This document shows positions 1 to 7,424 of a stretch of 64,000 nt of DNA, piece by piece. The notes under the pieces are model-generated. The model was not told the origin of the DNA. It did not search any database and was given only the letters and a program-made list of their open reading frames with translations. This stretch comes from Parvularcula sp039822105. GTDB lineage: Bacteria; Pseudomonadota; Alphaproteobacteria; Caulobacterales; Parvularculaceae. The stretch spans positions 1 to 64,000 of the forward strand of contig JBCBMW010000003.1 of assembly GCA_039822105.1 (NCBI GenBank). Direction: 5' to 3'. The number at the start of each line of letters is the position of its first letter. Position 1 is the first letter of the stretch. A program made the position numbers and the translations under genes.

Positions 1-55
1 CATTGTTCGCGAGCTGGCGGACAATGTGGAGGTCCTCATCCAGGCTCTTTGGCAT
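1..55 (-). CDS. accB: Biotin carboxyl carrier protein of acetyl-CoA carboxylase, N-terminal fragment
   Basis: Only the first 18 codons lie in the window. Read leftward from the ATG at 55 they give MPKSLDEDLHIVRQLANN, which resembles the start of AccB (an acidic helix followed by I-R-x-L-A). AccB carries the biotin of acetyl-CoA carboxylase in fatty acid synthesis. The gene begins 8 bp after the stop of aroQ on the same strand, and aroQ-accB is a very common order in proteobacteria, which supports the call more than the short peptide does. The rest of the gene lies outside the window. Confidence 0.75.
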   Translation of the reverse strand, partial: MPKSLDEDLHIVRQLANN

Positions 56-63
56 CCCGTTGT

Positions 64-537
64 TTATCCCTCAGCTTTGATTGAATGGCCATCAATGAGT
101 GCGATCGCAGCGTCAAGAGCCAGCGCGTAACTCTGCAGCCCAAAACCTGCGATCACCCCGTGGCATGCGGGCGCAATGACAGATCGATGGCGAATCTCCT
201 CCCGCGCATGGGGATTGGAGAGATGCACCTCAACCACAGGTCCAGGCACAGTGAGGAGGGCGTCCAAAAGTGCAACGGATGTATGGGTATATCCCGCCGC
301 GTTAATGAGCACCGCTGAGCAATCGCGGGCTGCTTGGACGGCGCTGACAAGCTCGCCCTCGCTGTTGGACTGGAAGAAACGAACGCCCAGACCGGCGGCT
401 GACAACTTATCCCGGCAAAGATCTTCCACATCCTGCAGAGTCGCCGTGCCGTAGATCTCCGGCTGCCTCGTGCCCAGGAGGTTGAGGTTTGGTCCATTGA
501 GGACGGCGATGACGCCAGTATCACTTGAAGTGCCCAT
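64..537 (-). CDS. aroQ: 3-dehydroquinate dehydratase, type II
   Basis: Catalyses 3-dehydroquinate to 3-dehydroshikimate in the shikimate pathway; cytoplasmic dodecamer in this family. The 157 residues match the usual 145-160. The N-terminal NGPNLNLLGTRQPEIYG motif (about 14-30) carries the conserved Arg and catalytic Tyr of the active-site lid; NAAGYTHTS (about 79-87) and EVHLSNPHAREEIRHRS (about 103-119), with the catalytic His, complete the site. The ATG at 537 is the first in frame. It is followed by accB 8 bp downstream and is divergent from thiS, with only a few tens of bases between the two starts. Confidence 0.96.
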   Translation of the reverse strand: MGTSSDTGVIAVLNGPNLNLLGTRQPEIYGTATLQDVEDLCRDKLSAAGLGVRFFQSNSEGELVSAVQAARDCSAVLINAAGYTHTSVALLDALLTVPGPVVEVHLSNPHAREEIRHRSVIAPACHGVIAGFGLQSYALALDAAIALIDGHSIKAEG

Positions 538-565
538 CCGGTGCTTTTAGCTGCCACAAGTGACC

Positions 566-802
566 ATGAGCAAAACGAAAAACCTTTCGATGGGCGAAGA
601 TATTGCCATCACAGTGAATGGAGATGCGCGGCGGGTGCCTGCTGACCTCACCGTGGCGGGTCTGCTCGATCATCTGGGCCTAGTTGGTGGGAAGGTCGCC
701 GTCGAGCGCAACAAAGAAATCGCACCGCGCTCGTTGTTCAACGAGATGATGATTACTGATGGCGACACGATTGAAATCGTGCGCTTTGTAGGAGGTGGAT
801 AA
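566..802 (+). CDS. thiS: Sulfur carrier protein ThiS
   Basis: Small ubiquitin-fold protein that carries the thiocarboxylate sulfur for making the thiazole of thiamine. It shows the ThiS pattern: a beta strand with ITVNG, a TVAGLLDHLGL helix, VAVERNKEIAP, then DGDTIEIVRFVGGG with the C-terminal Gly-Gly that is thiocarboxylated (one extra Gly here). The start is unsure: GTG 560, ATG 566 and ATG 590 are in frame and none has a clear ribosome site; ATG 590 gives 70 residues, nearest the family norm. The last codons hold the ribosome site of thiG. No TPP riboswitch is visible in the short gap before it. Confidence 0.9.
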   Translation: MSKTKNLSMGEDIAITVNGDARRVPADLTVAGLLDHLGLVGGKVAVERNKEIAPRSLFNEMMITDGDTIEIVRFVGGG

Positions 803-803
803 G

Positions 804-1601
804 GTGAACACTGAGAAAAACCAGCGCGGCGTGGAGAGCTTCACGGTCGCTGGCCACACCTTCACCTCACGTCTGATCATCGGCACCGGCAAGTATAAAG
901 ACTACGCGCAAAACGCGGCGGCCGCCGAGGCAGCCGGTGCGGAGATGGTCACCGTCGCCGTGCGCCGCGTGAACCTCACCAATCCTGATGAGCCGATGCT
1001 CGTCGACTATGTGAGCCCTGATCGATTCGTGTTTCTGCCGAACACCGCTGGGTGCTTCACCGGCGAGGATGCGATTCGGACCCTCCGTTTGGCGCGTGAC
1101 GCGGGCGGCTGGAGCCTGGTGAAGCTTGAGGTCTTGAGCGACCCCGACACATTATACCCGGACATGATCGAGACGTTGCGGGCGCTCGAGCTTCTCGTGG
1201 CGGACGGTTTTGACGTGATGGTCTACTGTTCTGATGATCCGGTGATGGCGCGGCGCCTCGAGAACGCGGGAGCCGCGGCGATCATGCCCCTTGGTGCTCC
1301 GATCGGCTCGGGCCTTGGGATCCAGAACCAGCTCAACATCCGGCTCATTGCGGAAGAGGCGACCGTTCCGGTGGTCGTTGACGCGGGCGTTGGCACTGCA
1401 TCGGACGCTTCCATTGCCATGGAGCTCGGTTGCGACGCTGTTCTGATGAACACCGCAATCGCTGCTGCGCGCGATCCGATTCGCATGGCTGGGGCGATGA
1501 AGCTCGCGGTGGAGGCAGGGCGCGAAGCCTACCTATCAGGCCGGATGCCGAAGAAGGCTTACGGCGCAGCCAGCAGTCCAGAAGCCGACTTCACAGGTTA
1601 A
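804..1601 (+). CDS. thiG: Thiazole synthase ThiG
   Basis: TIM-barrel enzyme that condenses 1-deoxyxylulose 5-phosphate, dehydroglycine and ThiS thiocarboxylate into the thiamine thiazole phosphate. Family marks: SRLIIGTGKY near the N terminus, VTVAVRRVN, LPNTAGCFT, the Schiff-base Lys in LVKLEVL, MPLGAPIGSGLGI, and DAGVGTASDA with the phosphate loop. About 265 residues, a normal length. GTG 804 is preferred because GGAGG at 791-795 lies 8 bases upstream; an in-frame GTG at 795 would overlap that site. thiS ends at 802, so the two genes are almost certainly coupled. The genes for the dehydroglycine source (thiO or thiH) are not next to it. Confidence 0.95.
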   Translation: MNTEKNQRGVESFTVAGHTFTSRLIIGTGKYKDYAQNAAAAEAAGAEMVTVAVRRVNLTNPDEPMLVDYVSPDRFVFLPNTAGCFTGEDAIRTLRLARDAGGWSLVKLEVLSDPDTLYPDMIETLRALELLVADGFDVMVYCSDDPVMARRLENAGAAAIMPLGAPIGSGLGIQNQLNIRLIAEEATVPVVVDAGVGTASDASIAMELGCDAVLMNTAIAAARDPIRMAGAMKLAVEAGREAYLSGRMPKKAYGAASSPEADFTG

Positions 1602-1948
1602 CAGGGGCTCATTGAGGGCTCTGCTGGAGGTCACGATTCGGTGACGGTGAGTCGCTCCGTGGTCGGTGGCGGCCAACCGCCTCTGGCTGTCGCGTCGTGA
1701 CCGGCTCTGCTAAAAAATGTCCGAAATCAGGCAGATCGCACCCAGGCCCGCCTTACTTTCGTGACATTTTTACATCATCGAGGAACGTGAATCGTCTAAT
1801 GCCGTGAACCGTGTTGACGGTTTTTCCTCGCTATGCAGAAGTAAATGAGACGGTTTGGTTACGTGAGGTTCATAGGGCTTCGCGAGTGACCGAATTTGGG
1901 GTTCGTCGTGGTGGCGTTTCCCTGGGGCAGTCTTTGAAAGGTAAAACC
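1602..1948. other. 347-bp intergenic region before the TonB receptor
   Basis: No convincing gene. An open frame from 1811 runs into the receptor, but its first 46 codons look like leader sequence rather than protein. The stretch from about 1700 is richer in A+T than its surroundings and probably holds the receptor promoter; I could not pick one -35/-10 pair with confidence. A purine-rich GAAAGG at about 1936-1941 lies 7 bases before the ATG at 1949 and is the likely ribosome site. No Fur-like or TPP-like motif was recognised. Confidence 0.5.
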
Positions 1949-4846
1949 ATGCAAGGTTTTGAACGTTCACGACGGGGTATCAAATCTCGTCAACTTCTCG
2001 GCGCGGCCATGGTCGCTCTGAGCGTCGGCGCGGCCGGCACGGCAATGACGCCGGCCTTCGCGCAAGACGACACGATCATCGTGACGGGTTCGCGGATCGC
2101 GCGGACAGATCTTCAGTCCTCGAGCCCAGTGGCTGTTGTTAGCGAACAGCAGATCCTCTTCTCGGGTGAAGTCAACGTCGAGAACATCCTGGCTGAGATT
2201 CCAGCTGTTGCTCCTGACCTTGGCGGTACGACCAACAACGGTAGCCCTGGCGGTATCGCAACGGCTGACCTTCGCGGCCTTGGTGCCAACCGGACCCTCG
2301 TTCTGGTCAACGGTCGCCGTTATGTCGCTTCGGACAACCAGCAGCGTGTTGACCTCAACAACATCCCATCTGCTCTGATCGAGCGCGTGGAAGTTGTGAC
2401 CGGTGGTGCATCGTCGATCTACGGTTCGGACGCTATTGCTGGTGCTGTGAACTTCATCCTCAAAGATGACTTCGAAGGCCTTCGCATTGGTGCTCAGGCT
2501 GGTCGCGCGGTTGAAAACGGCGACGGCAACACCGCCAACATCAACGTGACGATGGGTGCCAACACGGCTGACGGTCGCGGCAACATCACGATGTTCGCTG
2601 ACTACACCTATCGTGACGAAGTCCTCGCTGCACGTCGCGGCTGGTCGGACACCGCTTACGACGACCTCGGCGGTGGTTTCGTTCTTGACCCGCTCGGTTC
2701 GTCGCGGATCCCTGGCTCGCAGATCCTTGGTTCGCCAACCGATCCGTTTGTGCTTCCGGACGGCTCCACGGCACAGAACATTGGCTTTGACGAAAACGGC
2801 ACGCCATTCGGCAGCCCGTCATCGTTCAACTTCCAGCCGGACAACTTCATCACGACCCCGCAGGAACGTCTTCTGTTCTCGACGCTTGGTCGTTATGAAA
2901 TCAACGAGTTCGTCGAAGCCTACATGGAAACGACGTACGCGAACAACAACGTGAACCAGCAGCTGGCGTTCGATGCGAACGACATTCCTGACGGTGCACC
3001 GCTGTTCGTTCCGATCGATGGCAACCCGCTTCTCACGAACGCTGACCTGGTCACGTTCCTTGAAGATAACTTTGACACCGGTTTGAACGGCGACACCGCT
3101 GGTGACGGTATCGCAACGATCCCTGATCTTCGCCGCCGGATGGTGGAAGCTGGTCCTCGTTTCACGAGCTTCGAAAACGATGCGCTCCGTGTTCTGACCG
3201 GTCTTCGTGGTGATGTTCCACTCGAGTTCGGTTCTGACTGGAACTACGACGTCTACTATAGCTACGCTCGGACCAACCGTTCAGAGACGCTTCGCGGCTT
3301 TACGTCGGATGTTCGTATCCAGCAGGCTGTGAACGCAACGACCGATGCTGGTGGCAACCCAGTCTGTATCGACCAGACCGGCGGCTGTGTGCCGATCACT
3401 CTCTTCGGTATCGACAGCATTGATCCAGACGCCATTGGCTTCATTTCGCCATCGGCTGCTGTTGTTCGCGAAACCGAACAGCAAATCTTCAACGCCAGCA
3501 TCAGCGGTAACGCTCTCGAACTGCCTGCAGGTAGTGTCGGTGTCGCATTTGGTTACGAGTATCGCGACGAATCTGCTCGCGACATTCCTGACCAATTCGT
3601 GATCTCCGGAGAGCTTGGCCCAGGCAGCAACGAAGATCCTGTTGAAGGTCAGTTCGACGTGCACGAAGTGTTCGGCGAGGTTCTGATCCCAGTGCTCGCA
3701 GACGCTCCGTTTGCAGAAAGCCTCGAAATTGAAGGCGCGTTCCGTTACGCTGACTACTCATCGGTCGGTTCGGCAACGGCATTCAAAGCTGGTGGTTCGT
3801 GGACCCCGGTTGAAGGCTTTAAGATCCGTGGTCTCTACCAGGAAGCTGTTCGTGCACCGAACATCTTCGAACTGTTCGGCCAGGCAACTGGTGCTCCGAC
3901 GGTGACCGACGGCTGTGCTAGCGCGCAGACGGCAGGCAACCAGACAGAGCGTGATTTCTGTGCGGCTCTTGGTGTTCCAGATCCCGCAAACTTCACGCCT
4001 GACTCGCAGGCCACCACTCAGTCGACCGGTGCTCTTCTCGCAGGCGACAGCCTTGATGCAGAAAGCGCTGAAACCTGGACTGTTGGTTTCGTCTACGACT
4101 CGCCAATCTTCGAAGGCCTCACGGTCACTGCTGACTACTATAGCATCTTCGTTGATGACGCGATCGACACGCTTGGACCAACGGTTCGTGTTGACCAGTG
4201 TATCGCGTCTAACGACGTGAACAGCGCTGAATGTGCTCTGGTTTCGCGGACCGTGAACGGCGACATTGCCTTTATTCAGGACACGTTCCTGAACACTGGT
4301 TCTGAGACCCGTAAAGGTATCGACTGGCAGATCGACTACACCCGTGACCTCACGATCCTGAACATCCCAGGCACCGTGAGCCTCTTCCAAGCCGGTAACT
4401 ACACGTTCACCAACGAGTTCGTTCCTGCTGATGGCGAAGACGCTATCGACTGTAACGGTATCTTCTCTGGTGACTGTACTGGCCTGGGTGACTTCAACCA
4501 GCCTAAGTGGCGTCTGACCAACAACGTGACCTACCAAACAGGTCCGCTTCAGGTCCGCGCTCAGTATCGTGTGATCGGCAACCTCACCAACGGTGCGGCT
4601 GACACGATCGACGACCTGGCTTTCGAAGACACTGACATTCAGGGTTATGTCGACATCACGGCTAGCTACGACGTGAACGAGAACCTCAACCTCTACGCTG
4701 GTGTTGAGAACCTCGCTGACACCAGCCCACCACTCATGGGTTCGGGCTTCACCGGTCGTAACGGTGGTTCGGATGCAGGTACTGACCCGTCGCTCTACGA
4801 CGTGCTCGGCCGCCGCTTCTTCATCGGTGCGGTTGTTCAGTTCTAA
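1949..4846 (+). CDS. TonB-dependent outer-membrane receptor
   Basis: Outer-membrane beta-barrel that takes up a large or scarce substrate using TonB energy; substrate unknown. The 965 residues begin with a signal peptide ending near AFAQ-DD (residue 39). A plug domain follows at about 55-170 with the usual ADLRGLGANRTLVLVNGRR and ERVEVVTGGASSIYGSDAIAGAVNF blocks, here named by their first part (ADLRGLGANRT, ERVEVVTGG). The barrel ends in FFIGAVVQF with the terminal Phe needed for membrane insertion. ATG 1949 is chosen for the ribosome site and the clean signal peptide. Codon use is strongly biased to GCT, GGT, GTT and AAC, unlike its neighbours, which suggests high expression. No sensor/regulator domain precedes the plug. 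It stands alone and ends at a strong terminator. Confidence 0.95.
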   Translation: MQGFERSRRGIKSRQLLGAAMVALSVGAAGTAMTPAFAQDDTIIVTGSRIARTDLQSSSPVAVVSEQQILFSGEVNVENILAEIPAVAPDLGGTTNNGSPGGIATADLRGLGANRTLVLVNGRRYVASDNQQRVDLNNIPSALIERVEVVTGGASSIYGSDAIAGAVNFILKDDFEGLRIGAQAGRAVENGDGNTANINVTMGANTADGRGNITMFADYTYRDEVLAARRGWSDTAYDDLGGGFVLDPLGSSRIPGSQILGSPTDPFVLPDGSTAQNIGFDENGTPFGSPSSFNFQPDNFITTPQERLLFSTLGRYEINEFVEAYMETTYANNNVNQQLAFDANDIPDGAPLFVPIDGNPLLTNADLVTFLEDNFDTGLNGDTAGDGIATIPDLRRRMVEAGPRFTSFENDALRVLTGLRGDVPLEFGSDWNYDVYYSYARTNRSETLRGFTSDVRIQQAVNATTDAGGNPVCIDQTGGCVPITLFGIDSIDPDAIGFISPSAAVVRETEQQIFNASISGNALELPAGSVGVAFGYEYRDESARDIPDQFVISGELGPGSNEDPVEGQFDVHEVFGEVLIPVLADAPFAESLEIEGAFRYADYSSVGSATAFKAGGSWTPVEGFKIRGLYQEAVRAPNIFELFGQATGAPTVTDGCASAQTAGNQTERDFCAALGVPDPANFTPDSQATTQSTGALLAGDSLDAESAETWTVGFVYDSPIFEGLTVTADYYSIFVDDAIDTLGPTVRVDQCIASNDVNSAECALVSRTVNGDIAFIQDTFLNTGSETRKGIDWQIDYTRDLTILNIPGTVSLFQAGNYTFTNEFVPADGEDAIDCNGIFSGDCTGLGDFNQPKWRLTNNVTYQTGPLQVRAQYRVIGNLTNGAADTIDDLAFEDTDIQGYVDITASYDVNENLNLYAGVENLADTSPPLMGSGFTGRNGGSDAGTDPSLYDVLGRRFFIGAVVQF

Positions 4847-4870
4847 TTCGTAGACATACGAATAAGAGAA

Positions 4871-4898
4871 AGGGCGGACTTCGGTCCGCCCTTTTTTT
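4871..4898 (+). terminator. Intrinsic terminator of the TonB receptor gene
   Basis: Perfect 9-bp stem AGGGCGGAC / GTCCGCCCT closed by a TTCG tetraloop (4880-4883) and followed at once by a run of seven T (4892-4898). It starts 24 bases after the receptor stop codon. Confidence 0.95.
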
Positions 4899-5146
4899 GT
4901 GCGCTGTTGCAGCGACCAGGTCTGGGGCGTCATGAAAAGAGGGCGGTGCACAGACGAAGCCGTTGGTGCATCGATCTCACACTGCGCAGCGCTTCCGCGG
5001 TTGTTCGGCAAAACCCATGACGAACATCAGAGCAAAGATGGTTACTGTGGTGGCGTCATGGCAGTTGCACACAGGCGCGCGGCCAACGAGCGACCGCGGG
5101 CGCAGCCAATCGAGACTCTCGTGACGCCGGTGAGCGGATAGGCGAA
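4899..5146. other. Gap between receptor terminator and DsbA-like gene
   Basis: With the terminator this makes a 300-bp gap between convergent genes. An 80-codon frame (4899-5141, plus) exists but has an Arg/Cys-rich, unstructured product and no ribosome site, so I do not call it. Nothing else recognised. Confidence 0.5.
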
Positions 5147-5953
5147 CTAGTCGTCCAGCGCCGCCAAGGTCTCCGCGAACATCTGTGGTAGATAGCCGCT
5201 CAACACTTCGGTGTCGTTGGTGCTTGGCTTGACCATGACGAAATAGGGGGTGCCAGATATGCCAATCTGGCGAGCCATTTCGATCGATCGATCAAGTCTC
5301 GCTTCAATATCGTCACCTTGCTGATCAAGTGTACGCGTGACGGTACGCGGATTTGAACCTGCTCGCTTAATGGCCGCGTTGATAGCATCCTCGTCAAGGG
5401 CTCCTTCCGCCTGCATCAACTCGCGGTGGACCGCGCTGTAGGCTTCCGGCCCATCGGCCGCGCCGGCAGCGAGCGCTGCAAGGGCTGCATCACGGGACTC
5501 TTCCCTGAGGATCGGAAGCTCTTGGAACACGACCCTGATTGTCGGATCACTCGCCGTGAGCGCGATCACGTCGTCGAGCGCTCGCTTACAAAAGCCGCAA
5601 TGATAATCGAAAAACTCGACCACCACGATTTCCGCATCTTCCGCTGACGCACCAATCGCATGGCCCGCCTTGGCTTCGATAAGCTCGGGAAGAAGGCCAG
5701 CAAGGGCTTGACGGCTAGCCTGTTCTGCATCGGCTTCCATCTGCGCACGATAGGCTTCGATCGCTTCGATGATCACCTCGGGCCGGCGCATCAGCGCGTC
5801 GCGCAGCATGCGGTCGAACTCGGCATCAGAGATCGTTGCGGGCGCCGCGCCCTCTGCCGTCACTTGCGCTTCGGCATTTTGCGCTTCGGAACAGCCGCCA
5901 ATGAAGGACGCGCCGGTCAGGGCGCAGAGCGCCAGCATAGAACGAGAATGCAT
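5147..5953 (-). CDS. DsbA/Com1-family thiol-disulfide oxidoreductase, lipoprotein
   Basis: Periplasmic thioredoxin-fold protein that probably oxidises or isomerises cysteines of exported proteins. The 268-residue chain begins with a lipoprotein signal ending FIGG-C21, then an Ala/Glu-rich N-terminal helical region (about 40-95), then the thioredoxin domain with the active site C119-G-F-C122 in FFDYHCGFCKRAL. The cis-proline loop SGTPYFV (about 240) is present. This layout (N-terminal helical part plus DSBA-like domain) is that of the Com1/BdbD-like group. It lies 23 bp downstream of the M48 protease gene on the same strand, so the two are probably co-transcribed and both act in the periplasm. 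Confidence 0.92.
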   Translation of the reverse strand: MHSRSMLALCALTGASFIGGCSEAQNAEAQVTAEGAAPATISDAEFDRMLRDALMRRPEVIIEAIEAYRAQMEADAEQASRQALAGLLPELIEAKAGHAIGASAEDAEIVVVEFFDYHCGFCKRALDDVIALTASDPTIRVVFQELPILREESRDAALAALAAGAADGPEAYSAVHRELMQAEGALDEDAINAAIKRAGSNPRTVTRTLDQQGDDIEARLDRSIEMARQIGISGTPYFVMVKPSTNDTEVLSGYLPQMFAETLAALDD

Positions 5954-5976
5954 AGTGCTGATCTTTCCTCAGGCGC

Positions 5977-7332
5977 TTAACGGCGCCGCTGTTGTTGCAC
6001 CTGATCGGCGGTGGCCACAATGATGTCGAGGGCCTGCTGATGTTCCGGTGTTCCTGGTCTCAGGCTGTCTCGCGCACGCATGGCAAACCGCAGGGCCTCC
6101 CGGCTTGCGCCGTAGTGATAGTACGCCTCCGCCTGCGCTAGTGCGGCAAGGTCATCATCGCCTTTGAGGCCATGGGCCCGCGCCAATTCGGTCCACCCAA
6201 ACGCGTTGTCCCGCTCGATGCGGAGAGCCTCGTTGAGAATGACGATGGCTTCGTTCACGTGATCCTCGTCTTCGGTGGAGACGAGTGCCCGTCCGAGATT
6301 GATCTTGAGAAGAGCAAACTGCGGCGCGAGTTCCGTGGATGTCCTGTGCGGAGCAATCGCCTCGAGCGCACGGCCATGCTCGAAGAGCATCTGACCCTTC
6401 AGTTCGTGGAAGTAGGGATTGTCCGGATACTTCCCGATCAAATAGTCGATCTCACGCGACGCCGCTTCAAGGTCTGATCCGCGGTAATAGGCGACCGCAC
6501 GGGCATAGCGAGCGGGATCACTTTGGTCGGTAAGCGGATAAAGCCGCTGGGTGACAAACGGCTCGTTCATGAACCCCACGATCTTCGCCTGGATCATATT
6601 CATCTCGAAGATCTCTTCGGGGCTGTCTTCGTCGTCCCAGTACTCTGACGTTGAACCGCGCGACTGAACGACGTTGGACCGTTGCAGGGCGAGGGGGTGG
6701 GTTTGCAGATAGGGGATCGGCTGGCGGCCAGAGATCAACTGCCGGTTTTGAAGTTTACCAAAAAACTCAACCAGGCCTTTGCTCGATGAGCCGACCGCCT
6801 CAAGATAAGAGATTGCGGCTTGGTCGGCAGCGGACTCCTGTCCGCGACTGAACGACAGAAAGCTGCTCTGCCCTAACTGCTGGCCCGCACCAATAGCGCT
6901 GATGCCAAGCTCCGGCGGAGCGCCGACAGCGAGCAGGGCGGCGCCCAAAACCAGACTGAGCATTGCAGGGCGCGAGGCGGCCGCAATGGCTTCGGCGGTG
7001 CGTATGCTGTGACCGCCAGCGATGTGCCCGGTTTCGTGGGCGATCACGCCTTCCACCTGGTTGGGCGTATCGGCGATCGTGATCAAACCTGTATGGATCA
7101 GCATGTTGAGCCCGCCGGCGGCAGCGTTGGGCGTGGGATCGCCGATCAGGTAAATGTCGACGCTCTCGGGCCTGACGCCAGCTGCTTCGAAGATCGGGAA
7201 GGACATCCGCTCGATCCAGCTCTCGATCTCTGCGTCCCGCAGCAAAACTTGAGCGGCGGATGGTCCAGCCCAGAGCGGGAACATAACCACTGCAAGGGCG
7301 GCGAGCAGGGAGCGGCGGAGGAGAGCAGTCAT
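5977..7332 (-). CDS. M48-family metalloprotease with C-terminal TPRs (BepA-like)
   Basis: Periplasmic zinc protease of the kind that monitors outer-membrane protein assembly in other proteobacteria. The 451 residues begin with a signal peptide (cleaved near PSAAQ, about 28). The zinc site is H99-E-T-G-H103 in VIAHETGHIAGGH, and a third ligand probably comes from the Glu of GQESAADQAAISYL. A hydrophobic segment lies between these. From about residue 260 the sequence is helical and Ala/Leu-rich with TPR-like spacing (YYRGSDLEAASREIDYLI; INLGRALVSTEDEDHVNEA). The ATG at 7332 has an AAAGGGA ribosome site that runs into a perfect palindrome (7341-7356). Confidence 0.93.
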   Translation of the reverse strand: MTALLRRSLLAALAVVMFPLWAGPSAAQVLLRDAEIESWIERMSFPIFEAAGVRPESVDIYLIGDPTPNAAAGGLNMLIHTGLITIADTPNQVEGVIAHETGHIAGGHSIRTAEAIAAASRPAMLSLVLGAALLAVGAPPELGISAIGAGQQLGQSSFLSFSRGQESAADQAAISYLEAVGSSSKGLVEFFGKLQNRQLISGRQPIPYLQTHPLALQRSNVVQSRGSTSEYWDDEDSPEEIFEMNMIQAKIVGFMNEPFVTQRLYPLTDQSDPARYARAVAYYRGSDLEAASREIDYLIGKYPDNPYFHELKGQMLFEHGRALEAIAPHRTSTELAPQFALLKINLGRALVSTEDEDHVNEAIVILNEALRIERDNAFGWTELARAHGLKGDDDLAALAQAEAYYHYGASREALRFAMRARDSLRPGTPEHQQALDIIVATADQVQQQRRR

Positions 7333-7340
7333 AGAAATCC

Positions 7341-7356
7341 CTTTAGCGCGCTAAAG
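7341..7356. promoter_or_regulatory. Perfect 16-bp palindrome over the M48 ribosome site
   Basis: CTTTAGCGCGCTAAAG is its own reverse complement. On the minus strand its last bases (CTAAAG) form part of the AAAGGGA that precedes the M48 start codon at 7332. In RNA it can fold as a 6-bp stem with a CGCG loop that would hide the ribosome site; as DNA it could bind a dimeric repressor. It may also simply add to rne termination. Function is inferred. Confidence 0.4.
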
Positions 7357-7359
7357 TAA

Positions 7360-7388
7360 CGCCCGCGAGACGTGATGTCCCGCGGGCG
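7360..7388 (-). terminator. Possible terminator after RNase E gene
   Basis: An 8-bp GC-rich stem CGCCCGCG / CGCGGGCG with a 13-base loop, 37 bp downstream of the rne stop. On the minus strand it is followed only by TTACTTTA, so it is a weak or partial intrinsic terminator at best. Confidence 0.4.
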
Positions 7389-7424
7389 TATCTTATCATG
7401 ATGTCAGATAGCTAAAGCTCGTTG

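Noticed and set aside
538..565. TPP riboswitch before thiS
   Set aside because: The gap to the divergent aroQ is far too short to hold one and no THI-box sequence is seen.
3758..5011. 417-codon minus-strand frame over the TonB receptor
   Set aside because: Long only because the receptor's biased codons avoid stops on the other strand; no domain, no start context, and it runs through the terminator.
4899..5141. 80-codon plus-strand frame between the receptor terminator and the DsbA-like gene
   Set aside because: Starts at the terminator's T-run, lacks a ribosome site and has no protein-like character.
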